Source: Collimonas arenae
GTDB taxonomy: Bacteria; Pseudomonadota; Gammaproteobacteria; Burkholderiales; Burkholderiaceae_D
Direction: 5' to 3'
DNA: 64,000 bases
Assembly: GCF_001584165.1 (NCBI RefSeq)
Contig: NZ_CP013233.1
Span: 806,001 to 870,000 of the forward strand
This document shows, in pieces, positions 57,236 through 64,000 of the stretch. The position numbers were made by a program, and so were the translations under genes. The notes below the pieces were generated by a model. The model did no database searches. It was not told the origin of the DNA and saw nothing but the letters and a program-made list of their open reading frames with translations. Positions within the stretch are counted from its first letter, which is position 1; each line of letters begins with the position of its first letter.

Positions 57236-57949
57236 ATGAATGTAAATGTACGCAATGTGGTCAATGGATTCGGCCTGGGATTGTTACTTGCCGGTTTGTC
57301 GATCAACGCAATGGCACAATCCACCTCGACCGGGGCTGCGGCTACCGCAACTTCGCCTAGCGCTACCGTTTCTCCCGCTGCAGCGTCTGCCGCCAAGCCA
57401 GTTGTCAGCAATGCCAATAGCACCATCAGTGAATTGCAGCAATTAATGCAAGGTCAAGGCATCAGTGAGCTGCGCACTACCTACAATGGCAACTACGGTT
57501 CCAGCCTGCTGTTCAAGCCGGATAGCCGGACTTATTACGTGGCACTGTTCCAGCAAAAGAATTTCTGGCGCGTCGTCAAAACCACATCGGATGCGCAAGC
57601 TGAACAGACTTACAAGAGTTTCGTCGGTCAGACCGAAAAGCTGGCCGAGGTGGATATCCGACGTATCAAGCTGGAAGCGGAAAAGCAATACACAGAACAG
57701 TTGATATCGACCCAGGAAGCGCGTCTGAGCGCTTTGCAAAACGATCTGGCGGTACAGCAGCAACAGGAGCAGAGCGTCGCCGTCCAGCAGGACCAGGCGC
57801 GTCAGCAAACACAGTTGTTGAGCAACAAGCAGCAAGCTGCGCGTAGTCAGCTGACGGCGTTACAAAGTCGTATTCGGACGCTGGAGGCGCAGCAGACGAC
57901 TTTGGAAAATATCAACCTGACCGGCGGCAAGTCTTCCGTGACGAAATAA
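57236..57949 (+). CDS. DUF2968 coiled-coil exported protein
   Basis: A 237-residue protein with a signal peptide ending at NAMAQS and an Ala/Ser/Thr-rich linker. A conserved block reads STISELQQLMQGQGISELRT, YVALFQQKNFWRVVKT; a Gln-rich coiled coil (QNDLAVQQQQEQSVAVQQDQ) closes it. This is the DUF2968 family. AAGGA lies eight bases before ATG 57236. It has its own 165-bp upstream region and a terminator at 57985, so it is probably a single-gene unit. Function unknown. Confidence 0.85.
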   Translation: MNVNVRNVVNGFGLGLLLAGLSINAMAQSTSTGAAATATSPSATVSPAAASAAKPVVSNANSTISELQQLMQGQGISELRTTYNGNYGSSLLFKPDSRTYYVALFQQKNFWRVVKTTSDAQAEQTYKSFVGQTEKLAEVDIRRIKLEAEKQYTEQLISTQEARLSALQNDLAVQQQQEQSVAVQQDQARQQTQLLSNKQQAARSQLTALQSRIRTLEAQQTTLENINLTGGKSSVTK

Positions 57950-57984
57950 TTCGGTAACTGTATAAACAGTTTGCCAGTTCCTAG

Positions 57985-58021
57985 AGACCAGTATATTTAC
58001 GAAAATATACTGGTCTTTTTT
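57985..58021 (+). terminator. Terminator of the DUF2968 gene
   Basis: AGACCAGTATATTT-ACG-AAAATATACTGGTCT followed by a T run. Long nearly perfect stem, 36 bp after the stop codon. Confidence 0.92.
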
Positions 58022-58137
58022 ATCGACAGTTCTCGCAGGAGCGACGGCGAACGGGGTTGATAACAAGGCCGTCCTTGTAGAGGCTGTCGTTGCAATACGC
58101 GAAGCGGGCTTTGAAAAGAAACGGTATGGCGGAAACG

Positions 58138-58168
58138 AAAAAAGCACTGAGCAAGTCAGTGCTTTTTT
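58138..58168 (-). terminator. Terminator of tRNA-Leu
   Basis: AAGCACTGA-GCAAG-TCAGTGCTT stem flanked by A and T runs. On the minus strand it lies 8 bp after the tRNA CCA end. Confidence 0.88.
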
Positions 58169-58176
58169 GTAAAATC

Positions 58177-58260
58177 TGGTGCCCGGGGCCGGACTCGAAC
58201 CGGCACGCCTTGCGGCGGGGATTTTGAGTCCCCTACGTCTACCAATTTCATCACCCGGGC
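58177..58260 (-). tRNA. tRNA-Leu(CAA)
   Basis: 84 nt including encoded CCA. Acceptor GCCCGGG pairs with CCCGGGC, the anticodon stem GGGGA/TCCCC encloses CTCAAAA with anticodon CAA, the long variable arm is CGCCGCAAGGCG, and the T arm is GCCGG-TTCGAGT-CCGGC. The long variable arm confirms a class II tRNA. Confidence 0.97.
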
Positions 58261-58400
58261 AGAGTGAACTACATTAACAACTACATCAGTGCGATCAGAT
58301 CGCCGTGAATTTGTCTCGCATGCCTTGCTATACAGCCTTGCTCGGCAACGCGTCCGCTATTATGACTGATTTCCACAGCCCGATCAATAGGTACCTCGAA

Positions 58401-58425
58401 AAACCTGCTGCGCGCTGCAATCTCG
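58401..58425 (+). repeat. Dispersed repeat fragment, 25-bp core
   Basis: Begins AAACCTGCTGCGCG and ends GCAATCTCG. Exactly identical over 25 bases to 60270-60294, in the same orientation, on the other side of the glycosyltransferase gene. Confidence 0.75.
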
Positions 58426-58443
58426 GTACCTCGTCAAATACGT

Positions 58444-60174
58444 CTAGTTGCCGACACGCTGGTACAGGCGGAAACGTTCATCGCGGTCGGATGGTCGGCG
58501 GCCGGTCCACAGCAGCTTCCAGTTGCCTTTGAACTGGCGCCATAGCGCATCATCCGATTTGACTGAGACATTGTCCTGGTACAGCAAGTAATCGCAATGC
58601 TGCTGGCCGAATTCGCCAAACGGGATGTCGCCAAAATAGGCGAACGAGGCGCGCTGGGCCGGGCCGACGTTGGTGTCGACGCATTGTTTGACGGCCGGCA
58701 GGTGTTCATCGATTTGGGCGGCAACGCCGGCGTAGCTCTTGCTGTAGTTGATCCAGGGCATCCACAGCGTGGTCAGCAGTAGCCAGCACAGGATCACGCC
58801 GCCAGAGGACAGCACCACGGCGCGCCACAGGACCGACGGCCGGCGCGACAACCGCCAGTTGACCAGCAGGATCCAGAACACTGAACCGAGCAAGGCGATG
58901 ATCAGCGCCACAAGGTTGAATTCAGGCTTGAAGCCTGGCGCCAGCTTGTAGACATTCTTGGCAATCTGCGCCGGCCAGCCGCTTTCCTTGGCTATCCAAG
59001 CCAGCCAGATAAATGCGGCGCAAGCAGTCAGCGTCATGACCGAGAACCAGTCGACCGCGTTAATCGCGCCGCGCTTCATGGTCGGCAGGCCGAATGCAGC
59101 AAGGATCACCAATGCCGGCAGCAACGGCAGCAGGATACCTTCTTCCGGGTGTGGATTCAGCAGTATCACAGCCGTCAGGCTGATGAAGAATGCCAGCGGC
59201 AATGCAATGTGCAATGTCGATCGTTGCTGGCGCCATGCATAGACGGCCCAGCCGGCGAAAGGCCAGGCCGGCCACGCAAACCAGATGCCGTATTTGAAGT
59301 AGTACGAGAGCGCTGTCCAGCTTGGCCAGCTCAATTGCTGCAGGTTGACGTTCTCCCAGATGGCGAAGTAGCCGATGCCGCGCGGCAGCAGCGTGCAGCC
59401 CGCAACGAACCAGATCCCGGCGACAATCGCAGCCACAGGCAGGCTGATCAGCAACAGGTCGCGTGCGATCTTTTTTTCGCGCATGAATGCCAACACCACC
59501 AAACCGAGCAGCAAGCCCAGCGGGATCGTCCAGCCGCGCGTCAGGATCATCAGGCCAAGGGTAAGCCCGAGCAAGGCGGCACTGCGAATATTACGCTCCG
59601 CGTTGGGGGTGTCGAACATGCGTACTGCAACATAAATCGAGAAAGCCACCAGAGAAATTTGCAGGCTCTTCGCCGTCGGTTCATGGCTGTGAGAAATCAG
59701 TCCGAGGCAACCAAGGTAGATCAGGAAAGCGCCGTCGGCCAGCGTGCGGCCAAAATCCCTTGGCTCGGGCTGGCCGCCGAATGCCAGCCGCAGCGGCTGG
59801 GCTTCGTTGCGTCGCCCCAGTAGGTAAGTGGCATACCAGACCGAGAGCGAGCCGATCAGGAAAAAGACGACAGTCGACAGGCGCGCGGCGAACGGGTCGC
59901 CCACTAGCCATCCGAACAGCTTGATGAAGAGGGCGCCGACCCAGTAGGTCAGAGGGCTTTCACCTGGCATTGGCAAGCCGGCGATGTTGGGCATCAGCCA
60001 GTCGTTAATGCCGCCGTGGGCCATGGTCCAGGCGATACCGAAACTTGATGCGTCCTCATTTTTCCACGGATCGCGTCCGATCAGCCCGGGCAGGATATAG
60101 AGTAATCCAAGTGCCCATAGGCCCCAGCGTGGCAGTGCGCTGGTGGCGGAAGCAGGGAGGCGGACGGGCTTCAT
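58444..60174 (-). CDS. ArnT-like (GT39/GT83-type) lipid-carrier-dependent membrane glycosyltransferase
   Basis: A 576-residue polytopic protein. The first loop has GRDPWKNEDASSFGIAWTMA and GESPLTYWVGALFIKLFG, with acidic residues as in the catalytic loop of ArnT/PMT enzymes. Many hydrophobic helices follow, and the C-terminal periplasmic region reads WINYSKSYAGVAAQIDEHLP. Such enzymes move a sugar from an undecaprenyl phosphate carrier to lipid A or other acceptors. The donor and acceptor are unknown. Starts ATG 60174 (GTG 60177 is also in frame); weak ribosome site. It is flanked by repeat copies. Confidence 0.82.
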   Translation of the reverse strand: MKPVRLPASATSALPRWGLWALGLLYILPGLIGRDPWKNEDASSFGIAWTMAHGGINDWLMPNIAGLPMPGESPLTYWVGALFIKLFGWLVGDPFAARLSTVVFFLIGSLSVWYATYLLGRRNEAQPLRLAFGGQPEPRDFGRTLADGAFLIYLGCLGLISHSHEPTAKSLQISLVAFSIYVAVRMFDTPNAERNIRSAALLGLTLGLMILTRGWTIPLGLLLGLVVLAFMREKKIARDLLLISLPVAAIVAGIWFVAGCTLLPRGIGYFAIWENVNLQQLSWPSWTALSYYFKYGIWFAWPAWPFAGWAVYAWRQQRSTLHIALPLAFFISLTAVILLNPHPEEGILLPLLPALVILAAFGLPTMKRGAINAVDWFSVMTLTACAAFIWLAWIAKESGWPAQIAKNVYKLAPGFKPEFNLVALIIALLGSVFWILLVNWRLSRRPSVLWRAVVLSSGGVILCWLLLTTLWMPWINYSKSYAGVAAQIDEHLPAVKQCVDTNVGPAQRASFAYFGDIPFGEFGQQHCDYLLYQDNVSVKSDDALWRQFKGNWKLLWTGRRPSDRDERFRLYQRVGN

Positions 60175-60177
60175 CAC

Positions 60178-60510
60178 AATGTTGTTTGACCGATTATTTG
60201 AATTGCTGGATATTGTGCCGGATAGCAGTGTACTGCGCTATCGTCAGCTACGTTTTTCGTGACCTGGACAAACCTGCTGCGCGCTGCAATCTCGACACTG
60301 CGATGCTCGCCGTACTCTCATACGGCTGTGCTTCTTCTGCCGACCTTGCAACGTTCGCTACGGTTTTTCGAGTTCTCTTTTGTTCTGGATATCTTTTCCC
60401 GGCATCATTTTCCGCAATCCATCAAGGATTGGCTCTCCAGCTGAATCAATCTGCGCGGACGGTTGGAGCGGCGAGCCGGGCCGGCAGTTCTCGATCATGC
60501 CGATAAAACA
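60178..60510. other. Gene-free region between the ArnT-like gene and rpmE2
   Basis: 333 bp with no supported gene. It contains the repeat described at 60270-60373; the rest shows nothing I can name. Confidence 0.6.
60270..60373 (+). repeat. Dispersed intergenic repeat, longest copy
   Basis: 60270-60294 equals 58401-58425, and 60310-60373 is about 73 percent identical by eye to 18599-18664. The shared elements (CTGCTGCGCGCTGCAATC, then TTGCAACGTTCGCTACGG) make this the most complete of three copies in the window. Confidence 0.7.
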
Positions 60511-60537
60511 AAAAAGGCAGCCGCAGCTGCCTTTTTG
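60511..60537 (-). terminator. Terminator of rpmE2
   Basis: AAAAAGGCAGCCGCAGCTGCC plus TTTTT, a stem with A and T runs on both sides, 15 bp after the rpmE2 stop on the minus strand. Confidence 0.9.
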
Positions 60538-60551
60538 AAACGACGATCGAA

Positions 60552-60821
60552 TTAAGTATTGGCGATCGAAGTCTTGGAACCGACAGTGCCGAATTTCTTG
60601 CGGAACTTGTCAACGCGACCGGCGGTGTCGACGATCTTGTGCTGGCCGGTGTAGAACGGATGCGATTCCGACGAAACTTCAATTTTCACCAGAGGGTATT
60701 CTTTACCTTCGTGGGTGATGTTTTCGCGAGTCTGGATAGTCGAACGTGTGACGAACTTGAAATCGTTCGATACGTCGTGGAACAGGACTTCGCGGTAATT
60801 TGGGTGAATGCCGTCTTTCAT
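60552..60821 (-). CDS. rpmE2: 50S ribosomal protein L31 type B
   Basis: An 89-residue ribosomal protein of the zinc-free branch. It has [40 protein letters not shown] and [20 protein letters not shown], and lacks the CxxC pair of type A. Start ATG 60821 follows GAGG. Between a terminator and the CitA-like gene. Confidence 0.97.
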   Translation of the reverse strand: MKDGIHPNYREVLFHDVSNDFKFVTRSTIQTRENITHEGKEYPLVKIEVSSESHPFYTGQHKIVDTAGRVDKFRKKFGTVGSKTSIANT

Positions 60822-61051
60822 AATTGCCTCAATTGAGTGGTAGCCAATCAATCACTTCGTCGGTCGTCCTGCTTCTTGACCCGATTGTCGATCACTTGCC
60901 GGGGTGGAAAACCGCAAATTATACAATAAATCCCGCAATGTATCGGAAAAAATGAATGAAATCAGTGCCTTGGCGGCCATCGGGCACTGATTTTCATTTT
61001 CTTGCTACGGCTGCAATCCCGCTTGAATCCGTCCCTCAGTCAAGCCGGATA

Positions 61052-62344
61052 TCAGCTTTTTGCCTGGACAGGGCTTTGATTGCCGCTCTTGCGGTACAAA
61101 TACAATGTTGCAAACAAGCCACAGATAGCTGCCGCGGTCATCCACATGCCTGGTGCGCCTTTGTCGCCGGTGTATTCGATCAGACCGGTGGCAATCGCCG
61201 GCGTGAAGCCGCCGAAAATGGCTGTCGCCAGGCTGTAGGCCAATGAAAAACCGGCTGTTCGCACTTCAACTGGCATGACTTCGGTCAGCGCGACCACCAT
61301 CGCACCGTTATAACTTGCATACAGGAAAGAAAGCCACAGTTCGACAACCAGCATCTTCTGGAAGCTCGGATCGACCACCAGCCACGACAGCGCGGGATAC
61401 GCGGTCAGGATAGTCAGGATCGTGAATGCCAGCAGCAGCGGCTTGCGACCGACGCGGTCGGAAAGGGCGCCCATCACCGGCAGCCAGATGAAGTTCGAGA
61501 TGCCGACGCAGAAGGTGACAACCAGCGCATCGATAGTGCTCAGCTTCAAGACGCTCTTGCCGAATGTCGGCGTGTAGACGGTGATCAGGTAGAACGAGAC
61601 TGTCGTCATCGACACCAGCATCATGCCGGCAATCACCAAGCCCCAGTTATCAACCATCGAGCGCAGGATTTCGCGTACTGGCGGCTTGTGTTTGCGCGCC
61701 ATGAATTCTTCGGTTTCCTGCAGCGAACGGCGGATCACGAACAGCACCGGCACGATCATGCAGCCGATGAAGAATGGAATGCGCCAGCCCCAGTCGGCGA
61801 TTTGCGCCGGCTGCAGCCATACCTGCAAACCGAATCCCAAAGCAGCGGCGACGATGATGGCCACTTGCTGGCTGGCGGATTGCCAGCTGACATAGAAGCC
61901 CTTGTGCCCTGGTGTCGCCATTTCGGACAAGTACACCGAAACGCCGCCCAGTTCCACGCCGGCCGAGAATCCCTGCAGCAGCCGACCAATCAGCACCAGC
62001 AGCGGCGCCGCATAGCCGATGGTGGCGTAACCCGGTACGAATGCGATCAGCATGGTGCCGGCGGCCATCAGCGCCAGTGTCGTGATCAGGCCCTTGCGGC
62101 GGCCGACCCGGTCGACGTAGGCACCGAGAATGATAGCGCCAAGCGGCCGCATCAGAAAGCCGGCGCCGAATGTCATGAAGGTCAGCATCAGCGAGGCGAA
62201 TTCGTCGCCCGCCGGGAAGAATGTCTTGGAAATGTAGGTCGCGTAAAAGCCGAACAGGAAGAAATCGAACATCTCCATAAAGTTACCGCTGGTAACTCGC
62301 AGAACTGTGCCGAATTTCGATTGCCTGGATGGGGTAGTTGCCAT
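61052..62344 (-). CDS. MFS metabolite:proton symporter, CitA/TcuC-like
   Basis: A 430-residue 12-TM transporter of the metabolite:H+ symporter family. [58 protein letters not shown] and [16 protein letters not shown] closely parallel the Salmonella citrate carrier CitA as I recall it. Probable substrate is citrate or tricarballylate, but this is inferred. ATG 62344 is chosen as the family start; the open frame runs further upstream through the rho terminator and is not believable. Downstream of rho on the same strand. Confidence 0.87.
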   Translation of the reverse strand: MATTPSRQSKFGTVLRVTSGNFMEMFDFFLFGFYATYISKTFFPAGDEFASLMLTFMTFGAGFLMRPLGAIILGAYVDRVGRRKGLITTLALMAAGTMLIAFVPGYATIGYAAPLLVLIGRLLQGFSAGVELGGVSVYLSEMATPGHKGFYVSWQSASQQVAIIVAAALGFGLQVWLQPAQIADWGWRIPFFIGCMIVPVLFVIRRSLQETEEFMARKHKPPVREILRSMVDNWGLVIAGMMLVSMTTVSFYLITVYTPTFGKSVLKLSTIDALVVTFCVGISNFIWLPVMGALSDRVGRKPLLLAFTILTILTAYPALSWLVVDPSFQKMLVVELWLSFLYASYNGAMVVALTEVMPVEVRTAGFSLAYSLATAIFGGFTPAIATGLIEYTGDKGAPGMWMTAAAICGLFATLYLYRKSGNQSPVQAKS

Positions 62345-62507
62345 GATGTGTTGTTGCCAGAATGAAGGTTCGCAAGGATAGCATTTAACCGACCCGCTTG
62401 TAGCAGCGAGGCCGGAAGTTGCAAGGCGCAGCAAAGGCGTAGGAATAATGCCCTTGCCGCCGCCGAAAATTACCCCGCCATTTTGCGCCTGTTTTTTTAT
62501 GGTGTGC

Positions 62508-62545
62508 AAAAAAAAGTCCGACATACTCATGCATGACGGACTTTT
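62508..62545 (-). terminator. Terminator of rho
   Basis: AAAAGTCCG and CGGACTTTT arms enclose a 16-nt loop. On the minus strand the second arm is followed by a T run. It lies about 50 bp after the rho stop. Confidence 0.85.
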
Positions 62546-62591
62546 CCGCGTTACGGTTGACATATTTTTCAACCGTAACAATCAACCTTGA

Positions 62592-63854
62592 TTAACCGCC
62601 GCGACGCATCATGTCGAAGAACTCGGCGTTATTCTTGGTCGACTTCATCTTGTCGAGAATGAACTCCATCGCTTCAATTTCATCCATGCTGTACAGCAGT
62701 TTGCGCAGTACCCAGATCTTTTGCAGCTGGTCTGGCTTGATCAGCAATTCTTCGCGGCGGGTGCCGGACTTGTTGAGGTTGATCGCTGGATAAACGCGCT
62801 TCTCGGCGAGGCGGCGTTCCAGGTGGACTTCCATGTTGCCGGTACCCTTGAATTCTTCGTAGATCACGTCATCCATGCGGCTGCCGGTTTCGATCAGTGC
62901 GGTAGCGATGATGGTCAGCGAACCGCCTTCTTCGATGTTACGGGCAGCGCCGAAGAAACGCTTCGGACGTTGCAGCGCGTTGGCGTCGACACCACCGGTC
63001 AGCACCTTGCCGGAGGCAGGGATCACGGTGTTGTAGGCGCGCGCCAGACGGGTGATCGAATCCAGCAGGATCACTACGTCTTTTTTCATTTCGACCAGGC
63101 GCTTGGCTTTTTCCAGCACCATTTCAGCAACCTGCACGTGGCGTGTGGCTGGTTCATCGAAAGTCGACGCCACCACTTCGCCGCGCACCGAGCGCTGCAT
63201 TTCGGTCACTTCTTCCGGGCGTTCGTCGATCAGCAGGACGATCATCACGGTGTCTGGGTGGTTGGTGGTGATCGCATGCGCAATGTGTTGCAGCATGACC
63301 GATTTACCGGACTTCGGCGACGCCACCAGCAGGCCGCGCTGGCCCTTGCCGATCGGCGCGATCATGTCGATGATGCGGCCGGTGATGTTTTCTTCGCCGC
63401 GCATGTCGCGTTCCAGCGGCAGCGGTTTGTTCGGATGCAGTGGCGTCAGGTTTTCAAACAGGATGCGGTGCTTCGACGCTTCCGGCGATTCGCCGTTGAC
63501 CTTGTCGACCTTGACCAGTGCGAAATAGCGCTCGCCGTCTTTCGGCGTACGCACTTCACCTTCGATCGAATCGCCGGTGTGCAGGTTGAAGCGGCGGATT
63601 TGCGAAGGCGAAATATAAATGTCGTCGGTGGACGCCATGTAGCTGGCGTCGGGCGAGCGCAGGAAGCCAAAGCCGTCAGGCAGGACTTCGAGGGCGCCAT
63701 CGCCAAAAATTTGTTCTCCTGATTTCGCGCGCTTTTTCAGGATCGCGAACATCAGTTCTTGTTTGCGCAAACGCGCTGCGTTATCGATGTCCAGGCCGAT
63801 TGCCATTTCTAGCAGGGCGGAGACGTGTAACGCCTTCAATTCAGATAAATGCAT
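62592..63854 (-). CDS. rho: Transcription termination factor Rho
   Basis: A 420-residue hexameric RNA helicase. The N-terminal RNA-binding domain has [18 protein letters not shown] and the cold-shock fold [20 protein letters not shown]. The P-loop is [16 protein letters not shown] near residues 178-193, the DEAD-like Walker B is [16 protein letters not shown], and the secondary RNA site (Q-loop/R-loop) is in [19 protein letters not shown]. Normal length for the family. Its 146-bp upstream region reaches the window edge, so its promoter cannot be assessed. Confidence 0.98.
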   Translation of the reverse strand: MHLSELKALHVSALLEMAIGLDIDNAARLRKQELMFAILKKRAKSGEQIFGDGALEVLPDGFGFLRSPDASYMASTDDIYISPSQIRRFNLHTGDSIEGEVRTPKDGERYFALVKVDKVNGESPEASKHRILFENLTPLHPNKPLPLERDMRGEENITGRIIDMIAPIGKGQRGLLVASPKSGKSVMLQHIAHAITTNHPDTVMIVLLIDERPEEVTEMQRSVRGEVVASTFDEPATRHVQVAEMVLEKAKRLVEMKKDVVILLDSITRLARAYNTVIPASGKVLTGGVDANALQRPKRFFGAARNIEEGGSLTIIATALIETGSRMDDVIYEEFKGTGNMEVHLERRLAEKRVYPAINLNKSGTRREELLIKPDQLQKIWVLRKLLYSMDEIEAMEFILDKMKSTKNNAEFFDMMRRGG

Positions 63855-64000
63855 AGGTATGAGTGTCCCGGGATGGGAAATATTGGGTGGGGGAGGGAAC
63901 TGCGTGGTGTAGTCAGTAAATCACAAGCGGCGATGCGGGCGCACCGCCGCGGTTCTTATTATATATTCGAATCAATGAATGCCGTCAGCTGGCCCTTGGC

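Noticed and set aside
61052..62581. A longer MFS gene starting upstream of 62344
   Set aside because: The extension would translate through the rho terminator and gives a sequence unlike any transporter N-terminus.

Overview
The window looks like a chromosomal segment of a betaproteobacterium of the order Burkholderiales, most likely family Oxalobacteraceae (Collimonas/Herbaspirillum/Janthinobacterium-like). This is inferred from the protein families and their neighbourhoods (Kdo hydroxylase next to waaA, a Burkholderia-type Tad locus, type B L31 followed by rho) and from moderately high GC coding. No database search was possible. There are no phage, transposase or CRISPR signatures.

Layout. 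1-4670 (minus): respiratory selenocysteine formate dehydrogenase fdoG-fdoH-fdoI, with an in-frame UGA and a clear bacterial SECIS hairpin. 4901-7882 (plus): lipid A inner-core genes kdoO-waaA and a YdcF/ElyC-like protein. 8150-10533: two AT-rich LPS genes (GT8 glycosyltransferase, O-antigen ligase-like), then galE on the minus strand. 11770-18463: acrA-acrB-oprM type efflux operon divergent from acrR, with an AcrR box between them. 18693-21199: TolC-like protein, rhodanese and PCMT-like methyltransferase. 21306-26372: a second RND efflux operon headed by its own TetR gene with a perfect inverted-repeat operator. 26621-31297: small cysteine-cluster protein, DUF1439 lipoprotein, two tandem undecaprenyl-diphosphatase paralogues and recQ. 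31440-33518: rubredoxin reductase, rubredoxin and a rubrerythrin without its own rubredoxin domain. 33783-38887: malic enzyme, acyl-CoA synthetase and a 5'-nucleotidase.

39184-57949 is the most accessory-looking part. It holds a sigma-54 promoter with a possible upstream activator palindrome, a secreted Gly/Leu/Val-rich repeat lipoprotein, an orphan TpsB/FhaC-type outer-membrane transporter, and a complete Flp/Tad pilus locus. The Tad locus runs flp, prepilin peptidase, tadE, cpaB, secretin, tadZ, tadA, tadB, tadC, tadD, DUF3613, tadG, DUF4282, and ends in a sigma-54 activator gene and a DUF2968 gene. I propose that the activator also controls the distant sigma-54 promoter of the lipoprotein. 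58177-63854 (minus): tRNA-Leu(CAA), an ArnT-like membrane glycosyltransferase flanked by copies of a dispersed repeat, rpmE2, a CitA-like symporter and rho.

A window-wide oddity matters to any user of this sequence. Six otherwise intact genes (fdoH, galE, tolC-like, the second tetR, a YkgJ-like gene and the repeat lipoprotein) are each broken by the loss of exactly one base from a homopolymer run. In every case adding one base restores a full-length family member. This is more like consensus undercalling in sequencing than real gene decay.
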